Shown one piece after another: positions 26,170 through 35,567 of a stretch of DNA of 49,295 nt (positions are counted from its first letter, which is position 1; every line of letters begins with the position of its first letter). The notes below the pieces were generated by a model that ran no database searches, had not been told where the DNA came from, and worked only from the letters and a program-made list of their open reading frames with translations. The DNA lies in the NCBI GenBank assembly GCA_012837435.1, contig DURD01000011.1, forward strand, positions 68,024-117,318. Direction: 5' to 3'. The stretch is from Erysipelotrichaceae bacterium. Lineage in GTDB: Bacteria > Bacillota_I > Bacilli_A > RFN20 > CAG-826. Both the position numbers and the translations under genes were made by a program.

Positions 26170-29100
26170 ATGAAACACAAAGGATTATTTTTACTTTATT
26201 ACTTGGTGTTACCGCGACGCTTTCTTTTGGAGCGTTAGCAAACATCAAAAGTCAAAACAAGCCCATCATTCCTGTTTTAGCAGAGAATGAACAAACTGAC
26301 GTTTTATATTCTGAAGATTTCTCTGGCGACACAATTCCTGAAGGTTGGGGAGCAACGTTCAATTTAGAAAATGGTAAAGCGGTTTACAATGCATCCGTGG
26401 ATGGCTTTACAGTGCCAATTCCAGAAACGGCATTTGTGGAGAGCAACAACTATGAATTCTCATTTGATTTGCACTATAATTCCACAAACGAAACCTATTT
26501 CCACCTCGTTCAATTAGATGGTAGTGCTCCTGGCAAAAACATCTTTCTCGCTCTCGTAGCGGGTGGTACCTACTGGCGGTTAGCTAACTTTGAAACTGCC
26601 GATATCTACGATAACTCTGGCGATGATCAAGGATGTAACTGCGTTCTTCCAGAAATTCTCTCTAAAATGAGAGAATCGAGTATCAATGTAAAATTTGTCA
26701 TTTTAGGCGATATCATTGAAATTTACGCTGAGGGAAGAAGATTGATTTCTGTCCCGTTTTCCGCTTTTGGCAATAACAGATATTCGTCTAGAAGAAGTAT
26801 TCCCAAAGGCACCCTCACTGGATTCTTCATCCACTGTACCGCTGGCGCTAATGAAATGAGCATCGATAACTTCGTGATGAAAGAAGCAAAATATGGCGAA
26901 ACCTATTACAGTAACGCCGCTACCGGTCAGACCGGTCAATACTTCTTGCCACTCACCTATGCGAACTTATATTGCGATAACTTTACAGTGAGCGCGGATT
27001 ATACCGTTTCAAGAGCACTCGTCGAAAATGGTGAAATCCATGCTTATCCACGTATTGGCCTATTGATGAACCAAATCATGGCCGACGCACCAGTGCCCAA
27101 TGATCCCAGCAACTTTGTCAACGCACAAATTTACTTGGATAGAGAATTTGCTACTCCGTGGATTGGGGCTGTTAGTCATGTTAGCAAAACATGGAATGGT
27201 GTAGGTGGTGAATACGTCCAAGCTAATTTCGATAACGTTGTCTTCAAACAAACCGTTGCTGTTTCTGGTAACAACGTAGCTTTTACAGTGGACACTGGCT
27301 TAGAAGGCGACCACCGCAAAACTACAATTAATACCACATTCGCCGACATCGGTATACCAAAAGGTAAATTATTAGGCATGTTAATCGGCAACGATCGTAC
27401 TACTTCTGGAAATGTTGAATTTTTTGGCTACGAAGCCGCTACCGGTATTCGTATTACAGCCGTAAAAACTCGAGTCTTAAAAGGACAAGAAGTGGTTCTT
27501 AATGCCAAGATTTATGGCGAAGCGTTAGCTAATGGAGTATGGTATGTTGATGGCCAAGCCACCGACATTAGCAACCTTCACTATTCATCCAGCACATTAG
27601 CGAAAGGTAGACATACGTTTGCCTATGGTACCGCTACAATCAAATCACAAACTATCGAAGTGGAAATCTTTGAAAACATGATTAGTATTGTTCAAGATAA
27701 GACCACGATGTATCCAACGGAAACGGCGACATTTACCGCTACTGCCGAAGGGGATTTCGAAGGTAAAACACTAACTTGGAAAGTCAATAATCAGCTATTA
27801 GAAGGCAAAACTGGCGACACTCTAGAATTGAGTGGTTTAGAGCCAGGTGTCTACAAGGTTAAATGCGTTTGTGAAGACGTTGTTTCTAACGAATTGAGTT
27901 TAACAGTCAAAGAACCAAAAATAACCATTTCGACTACCAAAGGTTCATTTGATAAGACAGAAACGGCGACCATTACCGCTGAATCTCTCGGTGTAGCTGA
28001 TGCTGACGTTATTGAATGGTATGTTAATGATCAAAAAGCTTCCACGACTGGGAAGACATTTGAATTAGCATTAACCCCATATGCAGAGGTGGGTTTTGTG
28101 GAAGTTAAAGCCATGACAGTAAGCGGCATTGCTTCTAACAAGCTTACTATTTATGTGACTTATGACCTTTATGGAGCTATTTCTAGCGATGAAAATTGGA
28201 AACAAATTTATAAGCAAGAAGTAACTGAACAATTCGGTCCTTACGAAGTCGTCGAAGATGAGGCCGGTAACTACTACCATCCAACAAACGCTGGTGGTGG
28301 CAACGATGCCTCTTTCCCCGCTGTTTCCATCGAAACACAAAAATGGTCAATGGAATATGACTTACTCGTCCCTGAATCTGTCAAAGATTATGAGGGTGAG
28401 TACTATGTCTATCCACAAGCCCAAGGCATGGATAGCAAAAATCCTACTGACGCCATCGAATTAGCAGTGGCCGTTGGTCCCGAAGGATTGAGGACATATG
28501 TGAAGACACACATCTCTGCTACTTTATATGAATATTCCGATTACAATACCGGTAAAGATCTATCTTATGATGGTGAAATCGCCAAGATTGGTTGGAACCG
28601 CATCGTTTATGCGATGGAAGGCAATAACGCTACGTTCTATGTTAATGGCGAATTAGTCTTCTTTACACAAATTCCTTATTCTACCATTCCAAGCGGTTTT
28701 ATCATGAGTATGTATCCGGGTAGTGGTGGTGAAATTCCATTAGGATTTAAGAACTTCACAATCAAAGGTGTGGTCGAACCTCCACCAGCGGTTACGGGTG
28801 TAACAGTCACGGCAAACAAAGTGGCAATCACAGTTGGCGAAAGCGTTACATTAAGCGCAACTGTCCGACCATACAATGCGGAAACAGAAACCATCGAATG
28901 GTATGTCAATAACGCGAAAGTTGAAGGACAATCAGCGTTGACATTTGTTTTCACACCAGCAGAAGTTGGCTCTTATAACGTCGTTTGTAAGATTAATGGC
29001 ATTGCAAGCGCTGCGAAGACCATTACTGTGACTACGGCGGCAGGACAAGATTCCTCTAGTCCAGCAACTTCTAGTGGTGGCGGTGGAACACCCAAGAGAG

Positions 29101-29198
29101 GTTGTGGTGGCTCTATCGTAGCCACAAGCGCTTTCCTTTCTCTGGCTGCCCTATTTGGTGTAGCTTTAATCTTTGTTAAAAAAAGAGAAGAAAATTAA
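26170..29198 (+). pseudogene. Multi-Ig surface protein with GCGGS anchor, frameshifted in signal peptide
   Basis: AAAGGAGG precedes an ATG at 26170, but that frame stops at 26236. The long frame (track start 26397) is open from before 26172 and encodes a perfect signal core (TLLLGVTATLSFGALA) with no start codon of its own. Adding one base near the AAA at 26179-26181 would join them as MKHKRII... So a one-base deletion, real or a sequencing error, separates start and gene. The protein (about 1009 residues if repaired) has a concanavalin-like module starting LYSEDFSGD, a second beta module, at least three Ig-like repeats (about 75 residues each, VKTRVLKGQEV, DKTTMYPTETA, TTKGSFDKTETA), another concanavalin-like module, a fourth Ig repeat (NKVAITVGESV), and a tail GCGGS-helix-KKREEN like the 10779 protein. 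Likely surface glycan binding. Confidence 0.75.
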
Positions 29199-29212
29199 CT
29201 AAAGTAAGTTGG

Positions 29213-29230
29213 GGGGCGATTTTTCGCCCC
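29213..29230 (+). terminator. GC-rich hairpin after surface protein gene
   Basis: GGGGCGA, loop TTTT, TCGCCCC. No T-run follows on the plus strand, so it may act as a weak terminator or processing site that lowers expression of the two downstream lipoprotein genes. Confidence 0.45.
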
Positions 29231-29260
29231 TCAATCTGCTAGAATCGAGGTGATTTAAGC

Positions 29261-31156
29261 ATGGAATTTAAAAGAAAAAGTATATATTTATTAATGATTG
29301 GACTGCTGGCTATGACTTCATGTAATACAAAAAATGGCGAGACTAAAAAAGAAGATTTTTCATATGACAATTTATATCAAACTATCTATGAAAAGCCTTT
29401 TGAAGAAAAAGAAAGAAAGACTACCAAGGCGCGTTACGGGTATATCCTAAACGATAAACAAGGCCACAACTCTTGGTATTACCTTTACCAAGACAAAAAT
29501 GGTCAAAACTTTGAGATGAATTATAAAAACGATCGTTTTAATGGTAGAGAATCGTATTTAGATCAAGATAAAATGCATTCTACTAGTAAAGAAAAAGCGA
29601 TAAGACAATATCTTTCTTCTTTCGATGAAGAAGTCGTTATCTATGGCAATTTCAAAATGCTAGAAAATAGCCGTTCTGGCGCTACTTTAAAAATAATGGT
29701 GAACAACACCTCTATTTATGAAAAAAGTCTTCCTCGTGATGATTTAATCGGCAAATATTTTGAAATTAGTCACTCGTTACACATTGCCGATAGAGTTTGT
29801 TTCATCGTGGAAGGTGAAGATTGTTTAGTAAGTTTAGACCCTTCCATTACCAGCGAAGATAATCAAAACGTTTCTTTGTATCACTTGAATGATTTTGGTA
29901 AACAATACGGGGATGTTTACCCTTGGTACTCAGAAGAAGAACATACATTATATAACTGGTACTTATGGAGCGATGATTGTATGGCGAGTGCACAGCCGTA
30001 TTCTTGGTGTATTGATGTATCCACTAATTTGATTAAGACGAAGACTTACGAAGAAGCTAATAATTACGATTTGTTCTATAAACATGCTCAAAATTATCAT
30101 ATGACGCGAATTTATGATGTTGGTCGCTTTATTGATAACACGATCTACACATATGGTTTGCGTGACAACATGCTCTATTTTGATAAAGAACTTAACCGTT
30201 ATGTTTTAATCGGTGGGTGCTATCGGGCATTTTCCGCTTATTGGGATAGCGATTTGATGATTTATGTCAGCGATGATGAACTAGGTTTATCGTGGAGTAG
30301 ACCAGGTAATCCAGTATTTAAAAACTATGTGGCCCATCTTCCAGAATGTCCGTCTTTACTGAAGATTGGTAAAAGATGGTACAGCTTTGTTTCTGTCAGC
30401 CATATTACCAAACATCAAATTGGTCCTTTGCAGTATTGGGTGGGTGACGAAGATGTTGATTGTATGGATGTTGATTGGCTCAGTAAAGATTTCAAATTTT
30501 TAGATGGAGAAGACCTATGCGCCGCGCGACCAACGTATGTAGGCGATAAAGTTTACATGTGGGGGTGGATTACCGCTTCACACAATGCTGTTCCTCTAGC
30601 TCCTTGGGCGGGATATTTAAATCTACCGAGAGAAGTCGTAGCGCGCGACGATGGTTCTTTAGGGGGCAGGATGGATCCAGGATTAGCGAGATATATCAAT
30701 TTCGGTAATATCGCTAAAACGGAGCAAGTCGATGTCAGCGATGATATGGTTTTATTAAGAACTGACAATCAAAGAAATTTCGTAACTTTTGATGTCGATT
30801 TATCTAATGCTACTGAAGCGAGTTATTCCATTGTGCAAAACCGCAAATTATACAAATGCTCTTTAGTTAAGGAAAATCAAAAAACATATATGCGCATTAG
30901 TTCGCCTGACGATTCTAGCCATCCTGTGAACAGCCAAATCGAAATATATCAACCTAGCATTGACGATAAATACAAAATAAAAATTGTCATCGATGGCAGG
31001 TTTATCGAATTCTTCGCTAATGAGGATAACGCTTTAACGGGTTCCACCAATATGGATAATTCCGCCAGCTATGATGCTTATGTATCCGCGACTGGGACGG
31101 CTTCATTTAGCAATATTATGATTAATAGGTTAAGAAGCTACGGAGATTGTGATTGA
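29261..31156 (+). CDS. GH32-like (clan GH-J) lipoprotein B
   Basis: Lipoprotein of 631 residues (lipobox LAMTSC) preceded by GAGGTG. Layout matches the 18145 paralogue: about 200 N-terminal beta residues, then a divergent propeller and a C-terminal sandwich (IEFFANEDNALTGS). Candidate catalytic sites are YGDVYPWY (Asp at about 218) and LPECPSL (Glu at about 361). The RDP motif is altered to LRDNM near residue 300, and a GWIT...WAGYLNLPREV segment is kept. A TAGAAT -10-like box at 29240 may give internal transcription after the GC hairpin. The proline change may alter the active-site pocket or the protein may have become a binding protein. Stop overlaps the next ATG by one base. Confidence 0.72.
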   Translation: MEFKRKSIYLLMIGLLAMTSCNTKNGETKKEDFSYDNLYQTIYEKPFEEKERKTTKARYGYILNDKQGHNSWYYLYQDKNGQNFEMNYKNDRFNGRESYLDQDKMHSTSKEKAIRQYLSSFDEEVVIYGNFKMLENSRSGATLKIMVNNTSIYEKSLPRDDLIGKYFEISHSLHIADRVCFIVEGEDCLVSLDPSITSEDNQNVSLYHLNDFGKQYGDVYPWYSEEEHTLYNWYLWSDDCMASAQPYSWCIDVSTNLIKTKTYEEANNYDLFYKHAQNYHMTRIYDVGRFIDNTIYTYGLRDNMLYFDKELNRYVLIGGCYRAFSAYWDSDLMIYVSDDELGLSWSRPGNPVFKNYVAHLPECPSLLKIGKRWYSFVSVSHITKHQIGPLQYWVGDEDVDCMDVDWLSKDFKFLDGEDLCAARPTYVGDKVYMWGWITASHNAVPLAPWAGYLNLPREVVARDDGSLGGRMDPGLARYINFGNIAKTEQVDVSDDMVLLRTDNQRNFVTFDVDLSNATEASYSIVQNRKLYKCSLVKENQKTYMRISSPDDSSHPVNSQIEIYQPSIDDKYKIKIVIDGRFIEFFANEDNALTGSTNMDNSASYDAYVSATGTASFSNIMINRLRSYGDCD

Positions 31157-33045
31157 TGAAAAATAAATTATTAAAAGTGTTATTAGTCGGTGGAGTATTA
31201 CTAGTTATGGGATGCGGTAAAACCGATAGTTCAGAAAAGAGCGATCAGCCTAATCTTTGTTCTTATGAAGAAATATACGATGGCGAAAGCAAAGAAAAAT
31301 TCGATGTCGTCAGTAAATTAACTGATTTTAATCGTGCTAATTATGGCTATCGGTTCAACGATACACAAGGTTATAATAACTGGCGGTATGTTAAAAAAGT
31401 CGATAACGATTACGCCGACTTAATTTATGATAACGGTCAATGGGTTGACGAAGAAGGTTCTTTTAAAAATGGCGTTTTTAACACCAAAGGAAATGCCCAA
31501 TTAGGTTATGTATATGACGTTGCTAAAGAAGGCAATTACGCAATTGGAGGCACACTAAAAACTAGTGAATCACAAATCGCTAAACTAGAGATTTATCAAA
31601 ACGATAATTTAATTCATGAGTTATCCTCTAATAACGAAGATGAAGCCGGGCACTATTTTGAAATAAAAAAACTATTTGGAAACAATGACCGAATTGCTTT
31701 TTTAGTTAGTGGTAAAAATGTCTATTTTAATCCGACCATCGTCAATGGCGATTCTTTAAAAGATTCACTCTACGATCCCCGGACTGACTGGGGATATTAT
31801 GGGGATATTCATTGTTACTATTATAATGACAACTTATATATGTACCACTTATTAGATAATCCTACTTGGCAGTGGTATTGCAAGAAAACAAAGGATTTAT
31901 TCCGGTATGAAAATTGTACTCTGGATATGTCTTTTATTAGAAATCACTACATGGCCTATGAATCAGCGCCAGACGTCATAGACTACAACCAATATAGTAG
32001 CGCTAGAGACTGTACATACTTTTTCGATAAAGATGTCAACCGTTACCGTTGCATTGGCTTGGGCTATCGAAAAGATGGTGCGGTCGGTCAAATATCTTGT
32101 GACTTATTTTTAAGAACTAGTGATGACGAAATCGGTTTTGAATGGAATTCGCCCGCTGTTGCGTTGAGGAGTTTTCCTTTGACTAGCGACGGGGAACCAG
32201 AATGTTCGCAAATAATCAAAATAGGCAGCCGCTGGTACCTAACCGCGGGTATATCTGGCCAAACATTTCATGGTGTCGGTACATGTTCGTACTGGATGGG
32301 AGGAGAAAATAAAACAATTGATGAAGTAGATTGGAAAAATCTTCCCACTCATAAATTAGACGGAGAAGATATTGCGGTTCCTCAAATTGAAAAAGTGAAA
32401 GACCGCTATTATTTCTTCGGTTGGATGAGAAGGACACACAATAGCAATGCTTGGGGAGGATGCAAAAATTTAGCACGGGAGGTCTATGTTTTAGCCGACG
32501 GAACGCTAGCTACGAGAATCGATGAAAGAGCTACCGAACTATTAAACAAAGGCAAACTTTTTGATTTCGATAGTAATGTCGTTGCCAGTATTAGTTCCGC
32601 TTCAGTCAGCAAAGCCGCTATTAATTTTATGAGTGCTGGAGAAGTGAGAATATCAAAATTAACCAACAGTGCTTTTGTTAAATACCATGTGAAGATGAAC
32701 GGAGCTAATAAGGTTAGTTATCGTATTTTTCCCATTAATACATCCCAATCTGCCGCGAGCATTAGTATCGTTAAAAAACTTGATGGTACTTATTTAGAGG
32801 CAGTGCAAGACAATGGTTTCGAAAGCTCTTCCGTCTATCTAGGTAACAATCTAACCGATGAATTCGAAGTTAAGTTAGTTAGCGAAAATAACATCGTTGA
32901 ATTTTGCGTCAACGATCAGATGGTATTAAGCGCTATTATCGCAAGTAGAGGCGATTATTATCCTGGTTTTAGCAGTGATGGAGGTGCCTCCATTACCAAC
33001 ATCAGCTTTAATCGTCTAGCGCAATATTACGACATTTTTGATTAA
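31156..33045 (+). CDS. GH32-like (clan GH-J) lipoprotein C
   Basis: The ATG at 31156 (TGATG overlap with the preceding stop, CGGAG upstream) is preferred over the track's TTG at 31153. Lipoprotein of 629 residues with lipobox LLVMGC. It shares its N-terminal domain with the previous gene: RANYGYRFNDTQGYNNWRY here matches RARYGYILNDKQGHNSWYY there. Candidate catalytic sites are YGDIHCYY (Asp at about 217), SARDCTY in place of RDP (about 284) and GEPECSQI (Glu at about 349); then LDGEDIAVPQI and GWMR...WGGCKNLAREV. Last gene of the long operon, followed by a strong terminator. Function as for the paralogues. Confidence 0.72.
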   Translation: MKNKLLKVLLVGGVLLVMGCGKTDSSEKSDQPNLCSYEEIYDGESKEKFDVVSKLTDFNRANYGYRFNDTQGYNNWRYVKKVDNDYADLIYDNGQWVDEEGSFKNGVFNTKGNAQLGYVYDVAKEGNYAIGGTLKTSESQIAKLEIYQNDNLIHELSSNNEDEAGHYFEIKKLFGNNDRIAFLVSGKNVYFNPTIVNGDSLKDSLYDPRTDWGYYGDIHCYYYNDNLYMYHLLDNPTWQWYCKKTKDLFRYENCTLDMSFIRNHYMAYESAPDVIDYNQYSSARDCTYFFDKDVNRYRCIGLGYRKDGAVGQISCDLFLRTSDDEIGFEWNSPAVALRSFPLTSDGEPECSQIIKIGSRWYLTAGISGQTFHGVGTCSYWMGGENKTIDEVDWKNLPTHKLDGEDIAVPQIEKVKDRYYFFGWMRRTHNSNAWGGCKNLAREVYVLADGTLATRIDERATELLNKGKLFDFDSNVVASISSASVSKAAINFMSAGEVRISKLTNSAFVKYHVKMNGANKVSYRIFPINTSQSAASISIVKKLDGTYLEAVQDNGFESSSVYLGNNLTDEFEVKLVSENNIVEFCVNDQMVLSAIIASRGDYYPGFSSDGGASITNISFNRLAQYYDIFD

Positions 33046-33067
33046 TGTAGACTTCATTTATTATATA

Positions 33068-33090
33068 AAAGGACCTATAAGGTCCTTTTT
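33068..33090 (+). terminator. Rho-independent terminator of the long operon
   Basis: AAAGGACC, loop TATAA, GGTCCTTT, then TTTTT; perfect eight-base stem. Confidence 0.9.
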
Positions 33091-33225
33091 CATCTATTGG
33101 AAATAGTGCTTCTTTATTAACTCTCCTCTTGAAGATAATCGGAGAAGCAATTGTTGGCTCACGTGGAGTTTAACGACGGAGACATTTTCGCCAAGAGCTA
33201 ATTTTATTGATTAAAGGTATTAAAG

Positions 33226-33260
33226 TTAAGCAAGATATTAAGTAAGATTTAAGCAAGATA
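33226..33260. repeat. Triple direct repeat upstream of fic gene
   Basis: TTAAGCAAGATA, TTAAGTAAGAT and TTAAGCAAGATA lie head to tail, ending 26 bases before a TATAAT (33287-33292). The near-helical period of 11-12 bases places each copy on the same DNA face, as in operator arrays. Confidence 0.6.
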
Positions 33261-33312
33261 ATATTTTAAACGTTCAGTCTTCTTGGTATAATATCTTTGA
33301 AGTTAAATAAAT

Positions 33313-34296
33313 ATGTACAAACCACCTTTTTCCATTACAAACGAGATGCTTACTAGATCGATCTCTATCACTGAAAAAATAGGGCAAATTTCTTCATACC
33401 TGTCACTAAAGAGAATGCCTATTTTAAGAAGAAGCAACAGGATTAAATCCATCCATTCTTCTTTAGCAATTGAAGCTAATTCCTTATCGTTAAATCAAGT
33501 TAGAGATGTGATTGATGGGAAAGTAGTGATAGGATCACAAAAAGAGATTCAAGAAGTAAAGAATGCTTACAAAACATATGAAATGTTGGGAGAATTTGAT
33601 GGTTACAAAGAAAAAGATCTTCTGAGAGCTCACGGTATCATAACTTATCTTATCAATGCTGAATCCGGTAGATATAGAAGCCATGCTGAAGGAGTGATGG
33701 ACGAACGTGGAAATGTTATCCATGTAGCGCCTTCTGAAAAGATGGTGGCTTCATTAATGAGCGATTTGTTCGATTGGCTAAAAAACGATGAGAAAACGCC
33801 ATTACTGATAAAATCGTGTATTTTTCACTACGAATTGATATTTATTCATCCATTTGGAGATGGAAACGGAAGAACAGCTAGATTATGGCAAAATGTTTTG
33901 CTAACGAAATGGAATCCACTGTTTGAATATGTGCCAATCGAATCTCAAATCTATAAATATCAACAGGATTATTATGCGGCGATTAAGAAATCCAACACCA
34001 GAGGAGAGTCTAATTACTTTATTGAGTTTATGCTTAAGATGATTGATGAAACATTAGATGAAGTACTCATTAGCGTTAATAAAGAATCTAAAAACATTTC
34101 TGAAAAGGTTAATAGACTGCTTGAAATCATGGAAAAAGATATCCCTTTATCCGCGAATGAGATTATGAATAGACTGGGTATTAAATCGAAAGAAACACTG
34201 AGAAATACTTACCTCAATCCCGCGTTAGAAAATAGTTTAGTTAAGATGACACTTCCTACCAAACCAAACAGCAAGAATCAAAAGTATTATAGGTAG
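33313..34296 (+). CDS. Fic-domain protein with C-terminal helix-turn-helix
   Basis: Protein of 327 residues with the Fic active-site motif HPFGDGNGRTAR (His at about 179), which transfers AMP or another nucleotide group to target hydroxyls (family knowledge). An N-terminal SSLAIEAN segment matches the class II inhibitory helix (S/T)xxxE(G/N), with Ala at the last place. The C-terminal 70 residues (LSANEIMNRLGIKSKETLRNTYLNPAL) look like a winged helix, as in many Fic/DNA-binding fusions. TATAAT lies 20 bases before the ATG and no ribosome site is seen. Triple direct repeats upstream suggest self-regulation. Target unknown; could act in stress response or toxin-antitoxin-like control. Confidence 0.9.
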   Translation: MYKPPFSITNEMLTRSISITEKIGQISSYLSLKRMPILRRSNRIKSIHSSLAIEANSLSLNQVRDVIDGKVVIGSQKEIQEVKNAYKTYEMLGEFDGYKEKDLLRAHGIITYLINAESGRYRSHAEGVMDERGNVIHVAPSEKMVASLMSDLFDWLKNDEKTPLLIKSCIFHYELIFIHPFGDGNGRTARLWQNVLLTKWNPLFEYVPIESQIYKYQQDYYAAIKKSNTRGESNYFIEFMLKMIDETLDEVLISVNKESKNISEKVNRLLEIMEKDIPLSANEIMNRLGIKSKETLRNTYLNPALENSLVKMTLPTKPNSKNQKYYR

Positions 34297-34408
34297 GAAA
34301 GTATTGGAAGAGTCTTATCAATGTCTATAATACGATTTAAAGAAACAATGTTTTTAAAATCGAGTAAATTTTACAAAGAACTCTAGTAACATTTTCTACC
34401 TTAGCACA

Positions 34409-34445
34409 TTGAAATACTGCATATAAAATGATAAAATATATGCAG
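34409..34445 (+). promoter_or_regulatory. Promoter with overlapping dyad before second fic gene
   Basis: TTGAAA (34409-34414), 17 bases, TAAAAT (34432-34437). A perfect inverted repeat CTGCATATA (34417-34425) and TATATGCAG (34437-34445) with 11 bases between overlaps the promoter, a likely operator. Confidence 0.6.
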
Positions 34446-34458
34446 AAAAATCTATAAT

Positions 34459-35511
34459 ATGCACAAATTTACCTACGACTTTCTCAAAAACAAAACAATT
34501 ACATTAGATTTGTTTTCTTTGTCTAATGTCATTGTTGATTTAAAAAATAAGACTGAAAATAAAAAGAATTTCAATAAATCTTTATTTGCAAAACTAGAAT
34601 CAATAGCGATTAAAGAATCTGTTGAAGGCAGCAACGCTATTGAAGGGATATACACGACTAAAGAGAGAATTAAAGAAATTGTTGAGGATAATAGTGAGCC
34701 ACTAACACGGAGCGAGAAAAAAATCGCTGGGTATCACGACGCTATTAAATTTATTAAGGACAATTATGAACACCTTTCATTTAGTGAAGAAATAGTTAAA
34801 AGAATTCACGCCATGTTGTTTGCTAGAGACATAGGACACGATAGAGGCGGCAAATATAAAACTGATGATAACGTCATCGTGGAAAAGCGTTCTGACGGAA
34901 CAATTAAAAGGATTATCTTCACGCCGACAAGTGCTAAAGACGTAAACCAAGCAATGAAGGATCTCTACTTAGCCTATCGAGTTGCTAGAGACGATTATGA
35001 AATTCCTGCTTTACTATTAATTCCTTGCGTTATAGTGGACTTCCTATCTATCCACCCCTTTAGTGATGGCAATGGTCGTGTATCAAGGCTTCTTACGCTT
35101 CTTCTTTTGTATAAAGAGGGATACGATATTGGGCAATACATTTCTTTTGAAAATCAAATTAATAAATACAAAGAGACTTATTATGACGCTTTAGAAAAAA
35201 GCCAAAAGAATTGGCACGAATCTAAAAATACCTACTATCCATTCATACAATTTGCATTTCAAATCCTTTATCAATGTTATAAAGAAATTAACAAGAGATT
35301 TATCGTTACCAAAGATGGTAAAGAAAAGAAAAGCGAAAGAATTGAAGTGGTTGTTTTAGATAGCATCGTTCCTATTTCTAAACGAGAGATTCAAGAACTT
35401 CTTCCTGATGTTTCTATAACCACGATTGAATTGGTATTAGCCAAACTCATCAAGAGCAATAAAATTTATAAAATAGGCACATACAAAGATGCAAAATACT
35501 TGAAGAAATAA
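34459..35511 (+). CDS. Second Fic-domain protein with helix-turn-helix
   Basis: Protein of 350 residues. The motif HPFSDGNGRVSR (His at about 199) is intact, and SNAIEG near residue 60 is a canonical class II inhibitory motif whose Glu would block ATP binding. The C-terminal region (PISKREIQELLPDVSITTIELVLAKLIKSN) resembles a winged helix. No ribosome site before the ATG; the leader is only about 15 bases. Only distantly similar to the preceding Fic protein, so the pair is not a recent duplication. Likely AMP-transferase acting on an unknown target. Confidence 0.9.
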   Translation: MHKFTYDFLKNKTITLDLFSLSNVIVDLKNKTENKKNFNKSLFAKLESIAIKESVEGSNAIEGIYTTKERIKEIVEDNSEPLTRSEKKIAGYHDAIKFIKDNYEHLSFSEEIVKRIHAMLFARDIGHDRGGKYKTDDNVIVEKRSDGTIKRIIFTPTSAKDVNQAMKDLYLAYRVARDDYEIPALLLIPCVIVDFLSIHPFSDGNGRVSRLLTLLLLYKEGYDIGQYISFENQINKYKETYYDALEKSQKNWHESKNTYYPFIQFAFQILYQCYKEINKRFIVTKDGKEKKSERIEVVVLDSIVPISKREIQELLPDVSITTIELVLAKLIKSNKIYKIGTYKDAKYLKK

Positions 35512-35567
35512 GCTAGCAGGCACGATGGTTATATTGGTGCTTTTTACTAACTTTATCTTTTTTTATT

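Noticed and set aside
33226-33260. Possible CRISPR or replication iterons
   Set aside because: Only three 11-12 base units without spacers and no replication gene nearby; an operator array is simpler.
34453-34458. TATAAT directly before the ATG of the second fic gene
   Set aside because: As a -10 box it would start transcription inside the gene; the TTGAAA/TAAAAT pair upstream fits better.
35511-35567. Possible bidirectional terminator between second fic and GH2 genes
   Set aside because: Only a four-base GCAC/GTGC stem with a large loop before the T-run; not convincing.
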